Part shown: one piece after another, positions 16,106 to 24,370 of the stretch
Layout of the letters: every line of letters starts with the position of its first letter
How positions within the stretch are numbered: position 1 is the first letter of the stretch
Assembly: GCF_000337175.1 (NCBI RefSeq)
Contig: NZ_AOIJ01000046.1
Location: 1-48,716 of the forward strand
Source: Natrinema gari JCM 14663
GTDB lineage: Archaea; Halobacteriota; Halobacteria; Halobacteriales; Natrialbaceae
Direction: 5' to 3'
Length of the DNA stretch: 48,716 nucleotides
Translations under genes and position numbers: made by a program
The notes under the pieces: generated by a model
Database searches by the model: none
What the model saw: only the letters and a program-made list of their open reading frames with translations
What the model was told of the DNA's origin: nothing

Positions 16106-16684
16106 ATGCGTCCGCCCTTCGCCGCCGGCCACGTCGTAGCGATGACGCCGCCGACCACGAGACACGGGACACCGGTGCCGCTCGCACTGCACGACCTCGA
16201 CGACATCGAAACCGTCATCGATGCGGTCGCCGGCTCCCCGTGGTACGTCCAGTCGGCCATCGCTGGGCTGCTCACGCTCGGGATCGGTGGCCTCCTGATC
16301 GCGACCGCACCGGCAGCAACGCGACGGCGGACGGACCGGGCGCTCGAGAGTCCACTCACCGCGCTTCTATACGGATGTCCACTCGTGAGCGGCGTCATCG
16401 GCCTGGCGCTGCTGATCGCGATGACGATAACCGAACGGTTCCTCGTCGTTCTCGCGGTCGTCGCGTCGCTTCTCGTGGCAGTGGTCGTCAGCGTGCCCGG
16501 CTATCTGGCGATCGGCCGCCTCGTCGCCGACGACTGGCTGCCGGCGCTGGGCGTCGCGGTCGCCGTTTCCACGGCCGTCGGTGCCGTTCCCACCCTCGGG
16601 ACCCTGGCCGGGTTTCTGATCAGCAGTTTCGGGGTCGGGACGGTCGTCATGGGACTAGTACACGGCCGCGGCTCAGCGACGTGA
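16106..16684 (+). CDS. Four-helix membrane protein, unknown
   Basis: A 192-residue membrane protein. Hydrophobic segments lie at about residues 48-68, 88-108, 112-133 and 145-185. A short His/Pro-rich N-terminus precedes them (MTPPTTRHGTPVPLALHDLD). I recognise no family. ATG 16106 fits the TATA element; ATG 16142, 12 codons later, is possible. The end overlaps the 3' end of the convergent flavoprotein gene by 12 nt. Confidence 0.65.
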   Translation: MRPPFAAGHVVAMTPPTTRHGTPVPLALHDLDDIETVIDAVAGSPWYVQSAIAGLLTLGIGGLLIATAPAATRRRTDRALESPLTALLYGCPLVSGVIGLALLIAMTITERFLVVLAVVASLLVAVVVSVPGYLAIGRLVADDWLPALGVAVAVSTAVGAVPTLGTLAGFLISSFGVGTVVMGLVHGRGSAT

Positions 16685-17758
16685 GAGTATCGTCTTGAGG
16701 TGCTCGAGGGAGACGAGCGACGTCGGCCGATCCATGTGGACGCCGATTTCGCCCGACAGCGCCCTCAGCCCGAGCCGCTGGACGGGTTCGGGCAACGAGT
16801 ACGCCCGCCGAATCCAGCGGCCGAGTGCCTGTTCGCGCTCGAGGTCGGCGCGCCAAGCGCGCTCGTAGGCTGCGAGCGTGGCCGGTCGCTCGGGATTGAT
16901 CTCGCGGGCGGCGTGGTCGGCGCTGGTCATACCGTAGAGAATGCCGCCGCCGGTGAAGGGCTTGGTCTGGGCGGCCGCGTCGCCGATGAGGAAGGCCCGG
17001 CGGGTCGTCACGCGGTCGGGCGGACCGATCGGGATGGCTCCCGAGCAGCGGTGGGCGACATCGATCTCGTAGCCGTCGATCAGATCCTCGAAATGCTTAG
17101 TGACCTGCACCCCCGGCGGGGCCGCCAGCCCGTACTCGACGCCGGCCTCGCCGCGGGGGATTCGCCACGCGAAAAAGGTCGGCGGCGTGAGATGGACATC
17201 GACGAAGTCCTGGTGGTCGTCCTCCTCTGAAAAGGCGAGCACCCCGTGAAGCAACTCCTCGGGCTGGGGGAGGTCGAGTTCGTCCCGGACCCTCGAGCGC
17301 GGGCCGTCACAGCCCGCGAGCATTTTCGCCTCGAATTCGCGGGTGCCGTCGGGTCCGCTGGCGACGACCGCGACGCGGTCGTGGTGTTCGGTGACCGACG
17401 TGACCGTATGTGCCTCGCGAACGTCCGCACCCGCTTCGCGGGCCAGTGCGGCGAGATGGCGATCCAACCCCACGCGGTCGATGACGTTCGACGCGACGTC
17501 CGTCTTGTAGAACGGGTAGGCGTCGCTGGTGGGGCCGCCGACGTGGAACCGTGCGCCGTAGATCTCGTTTTGAAACAGCTCCTCGCGAGCGCCGTCGCCC
17601 GTGAACTCCCAGATGTCCGTACTCACGTGGCCCGAGCAGGCCAACGGCTCGCCGACCCGTCCCTTCTCGAGCGCGAGGACGTCGTAACCCGCCTCGGCGG
17701 CTCGTCGGGCGAAGCGCGCGCCCGGCGGGCCGACGCCGACGACGAGGAAATCGTACAT
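16673..17758 (-). CDS. Geranylgeranyl reductase family flavoprotein
   Basis: A 361-residue FAD-dependent oxidoreductase of the family that saturates isoprenoid chains of archaeal lipids. The dinucleotide fold is at the N-terminus (MYDFLVVGVGPPGARFARRA), followed by EPLACSGHVSTD about residue 37, CDGPRSRVRDEL about 150, FFAWRIPRGEAGVEYG about 196 (like the family's Y/F-x-W-x-F/I-P motif), and FLIGDAAAQTKPFTGGGILY about 265 for FAD. Whether it acts on membrane lipids, menaquinone side chains or dolichol cannot be told. ATG 17756-17758 begins right at the FAD-binding strand. Confidence 0.88.
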   Translation of the reverse strand: MYDFLVVGVGPPGARFARRAAEAGYDVLALEKGRVGEPLACSGHVSTDIWEFTGDGAREELFQNEIYGARFHVGGPTSDAYPFYKTDVASNVIDRVGLDRHLAALAREAGADVREAHTVTSVTEHHDRVAVVASGPDGTREFEAKMLAGCDGPRSRVRDELDLPQPEELLHGVLAFSEEDDHQDFVDVHLTPPTFFAWRIPRGEAGVEYGLAAPPGVQVTKHFEDLIDGYEIDVAHRCSGAIPIGPPDRVTTRRAFLIGDAAAQTKPFTGGGILYGMTSADHAAREINPERPATLAAYERAWRADLEREQALGRWIRRAYSLPEPVQRLGLRALSGEIGVHMDRPTSLVSLEHLKTILSRR

Positions 17759-17881
17759 GCTCGGCACGTTCACGGCGGACGGTAAATAGGTTCTCGAGAT
17801 GTGCTCGTCGGCGTCGGTCGCCAGCCGAACGGCATTCGGGTCGCGGCCCGATGCCGACGACCGTCCGGCCGGTCGGCTGGC

Positions 17882-18098
17882 GACGAGCTGAACCACTCCT
17901 TCGCCAACATCATCGAACACGTATCCCAGTCCGAGACGCTCCACCACGGCGACGTCATCGGCAGCGGTACCATCGGCGAGGGCTGTGGTCTCGAGCTGGG
18001 CCAGTAGCTCGAGGACGAGGATTCCATCGCACTCGAGATCGAGGAGGAGCGGCACGCTCGAGCACACTGTGGTCACATACCCGTCCTGCCCGTGGCGT
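17882..18098 (+). pseudogene. 3' relic of a fumarylacetoacetate-hydrolase-like gene
   Basis: The plus strand encodes SFANIIEHVSQSETLHHGDV followed by GSGTIGEGCGLELG, which is the C-terminal region of FAH-family proteins (GDVIxSGT). A TAG (18005-18007) interrupts; the same frame goes on LEDEDSIALEIE, and a different frame then gives GTLEHTVVTYP, the family's closing strand. Stop plus frameshift and no N-terminal domain mean a decayed remnant. Everything upstream of about 17880 has been lost or replaced. Confidence 0.6.
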
Positions 18099-18458
18099 TT
18101 ACCGGCCGTCGACGAGATCGGCGGCCACTCTGCTCGACGTGAGCAGAAAACCGACGACACCGAGGTAGGCGACAAGGAACTGGAGGCTCACGTCGCCCGT
18201 CGTGAACTGCTGGCTAATAGCGACGGGACCGATACTGAGGCCGAATAGACCGATCCCGTAGCCGAGTCGATCCGTCGATCGATCGAAGGCGGGGAACTCG
18301 GAGACGAGCAGCCGACGATACGCGACGGCGAAATACCCCCAACCGGCGTACAGCGCGACGACGGCAGCGACCAGAAACCAGTTCGACCCGAACGCGAGAC
18401 GGAGGGTGCCGCCGGCGACCAGTCCGACGCCGAACCCGGCGGGAAGCGCCCTGTTCAC
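18099..18458 (-). CDS. Membrane protein with about four helices, unknown
   Basis: A 119-residue hydrophobic protein: LPAGFGVGLVAGGTLRLAF, NWFLVAAVVALYAGWGYFAV, LGYGIGLFGLSIGPVAISQ and LQFLVAYLGVVGFLLTSS are four predicted helices. The start is a GTG at 18456-18458 with an A/T-rich patch (atacattttt on the minus strand) 25-35 nt upstream; the upstream frame (to 18623) has unnatural composition. Family not recognised. It lies convergent to the FAH relic and divergent from the photolyase gene. Confidence 0.6.
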   Translation of the reverse strand: MNRALPAGFGVGLVAGGTLRLAFGSNWFLVAAVVALYAGWGYFAVAYRRLLVSEFPAFDRSTDRLGYGIGLFGLSIGPVAISQQFTTGDVSLQFLVAYLGVVGFLLTSSRVAADLVDGR

Positions 18459-18649
18459 GGAGGGGATCGTTGCTCGGTTGACAAAAATGTATCCCACTGC
18501 CGGTCTGAGTTGCCGTATCGAGGCTTCCCGATCCCGGCGACCGTCGCATCCCGCGCTCTCGAGCGATCGTATAGAAATCACGATTTTCGAGCCTGAAGCT
18601 CCGGCCACCGGGGCCAAGGACATTATACCGTCGGGTCGCTAGCGCGACC

Positions 18650-20041
18650 ATGCTCCTGTACTGGCACCGGCGCGATCGGCGGACGGCCGACAATCGGGGC
18701 CTGGCCGCTGCGGTCGCTGCCGCGGACGGACCCGTCCTTCCAGTCTACGTGTTCGATCCCACGGTCACCGATCGACTCGGGGCACGCAAGCGCGCGTTCG
18801 TCGATCGGACCGTCCGGGCGCTCCGAGCACGGTATCGCGACCTCGGGAGCGACCTCCTCGTGCGGTCGGGGACGGCACCTGACGTCCTCGCCGACCTCTG
18901 CAACGAGTACGACATCGACCGCGTCGTCACCACCGAGTGTTACGCTCCCGTGCGGCGGGACCGAACGGCCACCGTCGACGCTGCGCTCGAGGCTGCCCTC
19001 GAGACCCACGTCGATACGGTCTTGGTCGACCCGCGAACGATCGAGCCCTCGTACCCGACCCACAGCCAGTTTCACGCGGACTGGCAGGAGCGGCCGAAGC
19101 CGGCCCCGGCACCCGAGCCCGCCCCGGACGCGCTCGCCGACATCACCACCGACGAACCGATCCCGGTCGCCGAAACCGACATCGACCTCCCGGAGGCGGG
19201 GACCGACGCCGCCCGCGAGCGCCTCGCATCTTTCCGGGACGCCGGACTGCGGAGCTACGCCGACACCCGGGACGATCTCGCGGCCGCGGTCGAGCGCCCG
19301 CTCGAGGCCGTCTCCCGGCTCTCGCCCTCTCTGGCCGCCGGCGCGATCGGGATCCGCGAGGTTTGGGCGACCGTCACCGACATCCGGGACGGCGTCGACG
19401 GCGACGAGCGACGAAACGTCGACAAGTACGCGTTCGAGCTCACGTGGCGCGAGCAGTATTATCACCTGCTCGCCCACACCCCTGATCTGGCGACGGAGAA
19501 CTACAAGCAGTTCCCGAACGAGATCACGTGGCGGAACGACGAGGCCGACTTCCGTGCCTGGAAACGCGGCGAGACCGGGTACCCACTCGTCGACGCTGGG
19601 ATGCGCCAACTCGAGCGGGAAGGATACATCCACAACCGACCGCGACAGGTCGTCGCGAGCTTCCTGACGAAACACCTCCTGCTCGACTGGCGACGCGGTG
19701 CGACACACTTCCGCGAGCGGCTGGTCGATCACGATCCCGCGGTCAACCCCGGGAACTGGCAGTGGATCGCCTCGACGGGGACCGACTCGGTCGACGTTCG
19801 GATCTTCGATCCCGTTGCACAGGCCGCCAAGTACGACGACACCGGGGCGTTCGTCCGCGAGTACGTCCCCGAACTGGCCGACGTGCCCGCCGAGGCGATC
19901 ATCGAGTGGCCGACGCTGCCGGCCGAGCGCCGGACGGCGCTCGCGCCCGACTATCCGGCACCGATCGTCGACAGAACCGCCGCGTACGAGCGAGCCCAGC
20001 GGGTCTTCGAACGGGCACTCGGAAACCGAGACGACGGCTGA
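18650..20041 (+). CDS. phr: DNA photolyase / cryptochrome family protein
   Basis: A 463-residue flavoprotein that repairs UV-made pyrimidine dimers with light. The N-terminal photolyase alpha/beta domain (residues 1-135) begins MLLYWHRRDRRTADNRGL and has VLPVYVFDPTVTDRLG. The FAD-binding helical domain (about 215-440) has NVDKYAFELTWREQYYHLL, then WKRGETGYPLVDAGMRQLE, HNRPRQVVASFLTKHLL and NPGNWQWIASTGTDS, which carry the FAD and Trp-chain residues. It looks like a class I CPD photolyase; a cryptochrome role is not excluded. ATG at 18650. Confidence 0.9.
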   Translation: MLLYWHRRDRRTADNRGLAAAVAAADGPVLPVYVFDPTVTDRLGARKRAFVDRTVRALRARYRDLGSDLLVRSGTAPDVLADLCNEYDIDRVVTTECYAPVRRDRTATVDAALEAALETHVDTVLVDPRTIEPSYPTHSQFHADWQERPKPAPAPEPAPDALADITTDEPIPVAETDIDLPEAGTDAARERLASFRDAGLRSYADTRDDLAAAVERPLEAVSRLSPSLAAGAIGIREVWATVTDIRDGVDGDERRNVDKYAFELTWREQYYHLLAHTPDLATENYKQFPNEITWRNDEADFRAWKRGETGYPLVDAGMRQLEREGYIHNRPRQVVASFLTKHLLLDWRRGATHFRERLVDHDPAVNPGNWQWIASTGTDSVDVRIFDPVAQAAKYDDTGAFVREYVPELADVPAEAIIEWPTLPAERRTALAPDYPAPIVDRTAAYERAQRVFERALGNRDDG

Positions 20042-20042
20042 C

Positions 20043-20612
20043 TTATCCCTCGAGCAACTCCCAGAACCGCTCGGTGTCGCCTTCGAACCGCTCGAGCAGG
20101 TCGCGCATCTCGGCGCGGTGGTCGTCGGTGACAGTCACATGGACCATCCCCTTGTCGGGCTGGCCGTAGACGACGCTCGCATTCTCGGGCGCGGCGACGA
20201 TCGCCGGTAGCGCAACGAGGTCCTCCTCGCCGTCGACCAGAATCGTGGTCGGGTCGTCGGCCGCGAGCGCGCGCCGGAGCGCCCGGACGACCGGCGCGCC
20301 GAGTTCGGCCGGCGGGTTCCGGACCTCGATGCTCGCGCCTTCGGTGACCGCATCGCGGATCTCCTCGTCGACCGCGGTGCGTTTCGTCCGGCCGTCGACG
20401 AGCGCGACGGCGGGGCGGTGGCCCGCCTGCAGGAGGTGGTAGGTGACGACATCGCCGATGGCGATGACCGGCCCGTCGACGGTCTCGAGGAGCCGTTCGG
20501 CGTCGGTCTCGATCGGGCCCATCGGCTCTTTGAGTTCGTGGCGGAGGTCGTCGGGCAAAACCAGGAGCTGTTCGTCGGCGGTGAGCGTCGGCGCTTCGTC
20601 GTCGCGGGTCAC
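20043..20612 (-). CDS. GTP-dependent dephospho-CoA kinase (DUF359)
   Basis: A 189-residue protein of the former DUF359 family, shown in archaea to phosphorylate dephospho-CoA with GTP in the last step of CoA synthesis. Motifs are VIAIGDVVTYHLLQAG (residues 49-64), ALVDGRTKR about 71, NPPAEL about 99, and ILVDGEEDLVALP about 122 with YGQPDKGMV near the C-terminus. The GTG at 20610-20612 is the start. It is the last gene of the tight eIF2-gamma operon, 5 nt after spt4, a placement typical of archaea. Confidence 0.9.
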   Translation of the reverse strand: MTRDDEAPTLTADEQLLVLPDDLRHELKEPMGPIETDAERLLETVDGPVIAIGDVVTYHLLQAGHRPAVALVDGRTKRTAVDEEIRDAVTEGASIEVRNPPAELGAPVVRALRRALAADDPTTILVDGEEDLVALPAIVAAPENASVVYGQPDKGMVHVTVTDDHRAEMRDLLERFEGDTERFWELLEG

Positions 20613-20617
20613 GCGAG

Positions 20618-20815
20618 TCAGCGAACCTTCAGGGCGTACGCGCCCGGTTCGGTGATCTGCATCTCCGTCGCGATCTGACTCTCTTCAGGGTGGGCGATGA
20701 TGACGTAGCCCGCCCAGTCTTCGGTCAGCGACGAGGAGTTGCAGGCGTCACAGGTCTCGTTGTCCGGTTCGTTGACCCGGTGACACTCGCGACAGACGAG
20801 ACGGTCGGATGCCAT
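20618..20815 (-). CDS. spt4: Transcription elongation factor Spt4 (RpoE'')
   Basis: A 65-residue zinc-ribbon protein that pairs with Spt5 and binds RNA polymerase. The four zinc ligands are in LVCRECHRV (Cys8, Cys11) and ETCDACNSS (Cys22, Cys25); SLTEDWAGYVIIAHPEES follows, as in all archaeal Spt4. It starts 2 nt after the rpo7 stop. Confidence 0.95.
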   Translation of the reverse strand: MASDRLVCRECHRVNEPDNETCDACNSSSLTEDWAGYVIIAHPEESQIATEMQITEPGAYALKVR

Positions 20816-20817
20816 GG

Positions 20818-21387
20818 TTATTCACCTGCGGCCGCTTCGCGTTTTTCGCGTTCGTCCTCGAGCCAGCCGTGCTTGCCGAGCCCGGGCTGTTTCGCGGTGA
20901 GCCCGATCTTCGAGTCGCGGGGGTTGCGCTCGTCGATGCTCTTGGTGACGATGCGGGCCCGGACGGCGTCCTCGACGCCGAGCGAGCGGGCGGATTCGTT
21001 CGAGGCGAGTTGCTGGTTCTCGCCGTCGAAGGCGAGATACTCGTCGCTGATCTGCGAGACGTGCAGCAATCCGTCGACGGGGCCGATCCCGACGAAGGCA
21101 CCGAACTCGACGACTTCGACGACGGTGCCGTCGACGACCTCCTGCATCTGCGGATCGAAGGTGACGGCGTCGAACTCGGCCTCGTAATAGACGCCCGGAC
21201 GGTTCGGCAACACCGTTCCTTCACCGATATCGTGGACCTCGGTGACGGAGACGACGCTGCCGACCTCCTCGTCCATCCGCCCCTCGAGTTTGTCCTGGAG
21301 CAGTCGTTTGACTCGATCCGGCGAAACGTCGCCGAGCTCTTCCGGCGGTACTTCCACTGTGTCCTTCAGTCTAACCCGTTTGTACAT
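20818..21387 (-). CDS. rpo7: DNA-directed RNA polymerase subunit Rpo7 (E')
   Basis: A 189-residue RNA polymerase stalk subunit. The N-terminal tip domain starts MYKRVRLKDTVEVPPEEL; an S1 domain occupies about residues 82-165 (GTVVEVVEFGAFVGIGPVDG, then LLHVSQISDEY). It forms the stalk with Rpo4 and contacts nascent RNA. The preceding PIN gene ends at the base directly before this ATG, so the two are coupled. Confidence 0.95.
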   Translation of the reverse strand: MYKRVRLKDTVEVPPEELGDVSPDRVKRLLQDKLEGRMDEEVGSVVSVTEVHDIGEGTVLPNRPGVYYEAEFDAVTFDPQMQEVVDGTVVEVVEFGAFVGIGPVDGLLHVSQISDEYLAFDGENQQLASNESARSLGVEDAVRARIVTKSIDERNPRDSKIGLTAKQPGLGKHGWLEDEREKREAAAGE

Positions 21388-21780
21388 CTATGGTTGAGTG
21401 ATCGCTAACTTGTTTCTCCCGCGTAATGCAATTACCGGTCTGCTCGCTTCGAGCACTCGGTCGCGCAGCGGGCGGTCGTTCGTGACGACGTAGTCGACGG
21501 TCCCCTCGCGGGCGAGTTCGACCAGCGCGTCATCGGCGTACGATGCCTCCGTGTCGACGACGAGACAGCGTTCGGTCGCCAGGTCGTGGCCGACGGTCGC
21601 GGCCGTCCCCTCCTGGCCGCCCGTCTCCGAGAGCCGCCGGAGTTCCTCGAGGACCGCCTGCGGAATCGTCGGCTCGAACGAGTCCAGAAGCCGCTCGAGT
21701 TCCTCGAACAGCCGTACGTCAAGTTCGACCGGCATCATGAGCGCGCTCGTGTCGATGGCGACCCGCGTCGGCGTGCTCAT
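21388..21780 (-). CDS. PIN-domain protein (Fcf1/Utp24-like)
   Basis: A 130-residue PIN nuclease-fold protein. Acidic ligands are visible in RVAIDTSALMMPV (Asp10), VLEELRRLSE (Glu45), YADDALVELA (about Asp83-84) and VVTNDRPLRDRV (Asp101). This gene lies between eIF2-gamma and rpo7 in many archaea and is related to rRNA-processing PIN proteins, so a role in RNA processing or turnover rather than a toxin is likely; no antitoxin gene is next to it. Confidence 0.88.
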   Translation of the reverse strand: MSTPTRVAIDTSALMMPVELDVRLFEELERLLDSFEPTIPQAVLEELRRLSETGGQEGTAATVGHDLATERCLVVDTEASYADDALVELAREGTVDYVVTNDRPLRDRVLEASRPVIALRGRNKLAITQP

Positions 21781-21784
21781 CGCC

Positions 21785-23017
21785 TCAATCCGTGAGCGTT
21801 CCCAGGCCGATCAGCCGCCAGCGCGCGCCGATACGGCGGTTGATCGCGATTTTCGTCCCCGGATCGGCCGCGACGGGGCGCTTGAGCGCGACCTCGCATT
21901 CGCCCTCGCGAGCGCTGGTAACCGAGCCGACGGTCGTCGCCGTCCCGACGGTCATCATCAGCGGTTCGCCCGTGCTGATCTCGTCGACCGTCTGGCCGCT
22001 TTCCGCGCCGACGACCCGCTCGAGGAGGTCGACATCCATGGTGAACTCGTTCCACGTCGGCGGGAGCGAGCCCGGCGGGCCGGCCATCCGACCGGCAAGC
22101 GCGTCACCTTTGGTCAGCGAGGGGTCGAGGCCGGTCCCGACGCCGAGCAGCCCGCCCGGCGTAACAGTATCGGCGGCTTCGCCGCCGGCCTGCAGCGATC
22201 GGATGGTCGTCTCGATCGGGACGTACTCGGTCTTGCCGCCTTCCTCGACTTCGCGGCCGGGTCGGATCTCGATATCGTCGCCGACCTCGAGTTCGCCTTG
22301 CACGAGGCTGCCGCCGAGGACGCCGCCAGAGAGGTCTGTCGCGGTCGTCCCGGGTTTGTTGATGTCGAAACTCCGGGCGACGTGCATCCGGGGGTCAGCG
22401 TCGGGATCCCGATCCGGTGTGGGAATCTCCTCTTCGATTGCCTGCATGAGCAGGTCGAGGTTGACCTCCTGGCCAGCGGAGACGGGGACGATCGGGGCGT
22501 CTTCCGCGACGGTCCCCTCGACGAACTCCTTGATCTGCTCGTAGTTGTTCCGCGCGGTCTCGCTGTCGACGAGGTCCACCTTGTTCTGTGCGATGACGAT
22601 GTTGTCGATCCCGATGATGTCGAGCGCCATCAGGTGCTCTTCGGTCTGGGGCTGTGGGACGGGTTCGTTGGCGCTGACCACCAACACGGCACCGTCCATC
22701 AGCGACGCGCCCGACAGCATCGTCGCCATCAGGGTTTCGTGCCCCGGGGCGTCGACGAACGAAACGGTCCGGAGCGGCTCACTCGGCGTGCCGTCCGCAC
22801 ACTCCTCCTCGACGGTGTAACACTCGGGTTCGTCCAGTCCCTCGCAGTGACGGAACGTGGCGTCGGCGTAGCCGAGCCTGATCGAGATCCCGCGTTTCAT
22901 CTCTTCGCTGTGTTGGTCCGTCCACGAGCCGCTGAGCGCTTGCACCAGCGTCGTCTTGCCGTGGTCGACGTGACCGACGAGCCCGATGTTCACCTCCGGT
23001 TGTCGATTTCCTACCAT
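21785..23017 (-). CDS. eif2g: Translation initiation factor aIF2 gamma subunit
   Basis: A 410-residue GTPase that carries Met-tRNAi to the small ribosomal subunit. G1 is [15 protein letters not shown] (residues 12-26), switch [15 protein letters not shown] about residue 86, G4 [13 protein letters not shown] about 140. The Cys-containing insert ([13 protein letters not shown], then EEECADG) corresponds to the zinc knuckle. Domains II and III follow to GLGTLTD. It opens the five-gene operon; a TATA-like CTTTATC on the minus strand lies about 45 nt upstream of the ATG. Confidence 0.95.
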   Translation of the reverse strand: MVGNRQPEVNIGLVGHVDHGKTTLVQALSGSWTDQHSEEMKRGISIRLGYADATFRHCEGLDEPECYTVEEECADGTPSEPLRTVSFVDAPGHETLMATMLSGASLMDGAVLVVSANEPVPQPQTEEHLMALDIIGIDNIVIAQNKVDLVDSETARNNYEQIKEFVEGTVAEDAPIVPVSAGQEVNLDLLMQAIEEEIPTPDRDPDADPRMHVARSFDINKPGTTATDLSGGVLGGSLVQGELEVGDDIEIRPGREVEEGGKTEYVPIETTIRSLQAGGEAADTVTPGGLLGVGTGLDPSLTKGDALAGRMAGPPGSLPPTWNEFTMDVDLLERVVGAESGQTVDEISTGEPLMMTVGTATTVGSVTSAREGECEVALKRPVAADPGTKIAINRRIGARWRLIGLGTLTD

Positions 23018-23307
23018 AAGACGATGAGTAATCTTGCGTAGTGATTCCGCTGTGCGACTGATAAAGGTTGCGAGCTATCGCTTGGCTCGGACGAGCCAGT
23101 ATGATGACAGCTCCCGTCAGGACGGGCGCTTTTCACGGGTCGGTTTCGGCGGTCCCACGTAGTGCCCCAATCTCCACACGGAGACGGTCGACGGTCCGAG
23201 GCCCTCGAGCGGGGACTGTAAATGCAGGCGCAGCGTCACGACCGAACTCCATCGCCGTGCTCGGCGTCGTGGCCCGCCGACCGGCTCGAGCCCGCCGAAT
23301 CCGACGA

Positions 23308-23314
23308 CTTATTT
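23308..23314 (+). promoter_or_regulatory. TATA box of the DUF5787 gene
   Basis: CTTATTT lies 24-30 nt before GTG 23338 and is the only A/T-rich stretch nearby, which decides the start of the following gene. Confidence 0.5.
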
Positions 23315-23337
23315 CCGTGCCCACACTCCCTGTGACC

Positions 23338-24336
23338 GTGTCGGAGTTCGCCTTCGAACTCGAACTGTGCGCCCGCCTCGAGGAGCACGGCGACGGACTC
23401 GTCGCTCGTCAGCTCGGCGGCGGCGTCGCCGAACCCGGTGGGCGGATCCTCGATATCGTCTGTGTCGACCCCGGACCCGAATTCGAAGACCGCGTCGCGA
23501 TCACGAGCGAGACGATCCCGGACGCCGCCATCGAGTCGGCCGTCGGCACCGGGCAGGCGCGCTACTGGAAGGACGCTTTCGACTGCCATCCCGAGCGCGC
23601 TCGCAGCGCCACGGAGCGGGCGCTCGAGATCGGCTTCTTCGAACGCGACCACAGCGCCAGCGCGGCCAGCAGCCGCGAGTACGTCCGTCAGGTCGCTCGC
23701 TACCCCGATTGGTACGACCGCATCGTCGGGATCGAGAACAAGCCCGATCTCGGCCGCCCGGGGGATCTCGAGGCCCAGCTACGGACGGACGTGAGCCTCG
23801 CGCTGGTCGACGAGGTCGTGCTCGCGACCGAGAGCTACGTGACCCGTGCCCACCTACACCGGCTCCCCGAGGCGGTCGGCGTCTGGCGGCTCCACCGCGA
23901 CGGGGCGGACGCGGGTCGCTCGCTCGAGATCGAGGTGCTCCGCGAGCCGACGCCGTTAGCGGTCGCCGAACCCGGGATCGAGCCCCTCGAGTCCCATCCC
24001 GGTCGGACGGAGATCGCGCCCGTCTCGCCCGCCGCGAAGGCGCGGGCCCGCCGCCGGCTCGCCGAACGGGCCTATGGAAAGGGCTGGCGAACGTACGACT
24101 TCCCCGACTGTGTGGCCTGCCGTCCGGACGACGCGAGCGGCGCGACGCTACCGTACTGCGAGTGGAACGACCGCGTGATCAACGCTGGATCGGAGTGTGG
24201 GAGCGCGTGTCCGGGCTACGAGGCGGCGTCGGCGACCGCCGTCGATCTCGAGGCCGAACGAGATCGGCGAACGTCGTGGGAGGCCGAGCCGAGCGGAAAG
24301 CGTCGACGGCAGTCGGGGCTGGATCGGTTCGGCTGA
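23338..24336 (+). CDS. DUF5787-type protein, possible PD-(D/E)XK nuclease with Cys cluster
   Basis: A 332-residue haloarchaeal protein that I believe is DUF5787. Residues about 125-165 read DWYDRIVGIENKPDLGRPGD then QLRTDVSLALVDEVVLATES, which resembles the PD-(D/E)XK nuclease core (Asp, Glu-x-Lys on the next strand, then a Gln/helix). The C-terminal third has five cysteines: DFPDCVAC, LPYCEW, SECGSACPGYE, as in Fe-S-containing RecB/Cas4 nucleases. This nuclease idea is my inference. The start is GTG 23338 (GTG 23332 also fits). It is monocistronic and convergent with the next gene. Confidence 0.75.
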   Translation: MSEFAFELELCARLEEHGDGLVARQLGGGVAEPGGRILDIVCVDPGPEFEDRVAITSETIPDAAIESAVGTGQARYWKDAFDCHPERARSATERALEIGFFERDHSASAASSREYVRQVARYPDWYDRIVGIENKPDLGRPGDLEAQLRTDVSLALVDEVVLATESYVTRAHLHRLPEAVGVWRLHRDGADAGRSLEIEVLREPTPLAVAEPGIEPLESHPGRTEIAPVSPAAKARARRRLAERAYGKGWRTYDFPDCVACRPDDASGATLPYCEWNDRVINAGSECGSACPGYEAASATAVDLEAERDRRTSWEAEPSGKRRRQSGLDRFG

Positions 24337-24370
24337 CGCTCGCGGCCGCGGCGTCGACAGACGGCCGCGG

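Noticed and set aside
14169-16187. 672-codon minus-strand frame over the MATE gene
   Set aside because: Arg/Pro-rich composition with no domain; it is a shadow of the MATE transporter frame in GC-rich DNA.
18623-19732. 369-codon minus-strand frame opposite the photolyase gene
   Set aside because: Shadow frame; the plus strand carries a full photolyase.
21388-21780. PIN protein as a VapC toxin
   Set aside because: No antitoxin gene is adjacent and it sits in a conserved information-processing operon.
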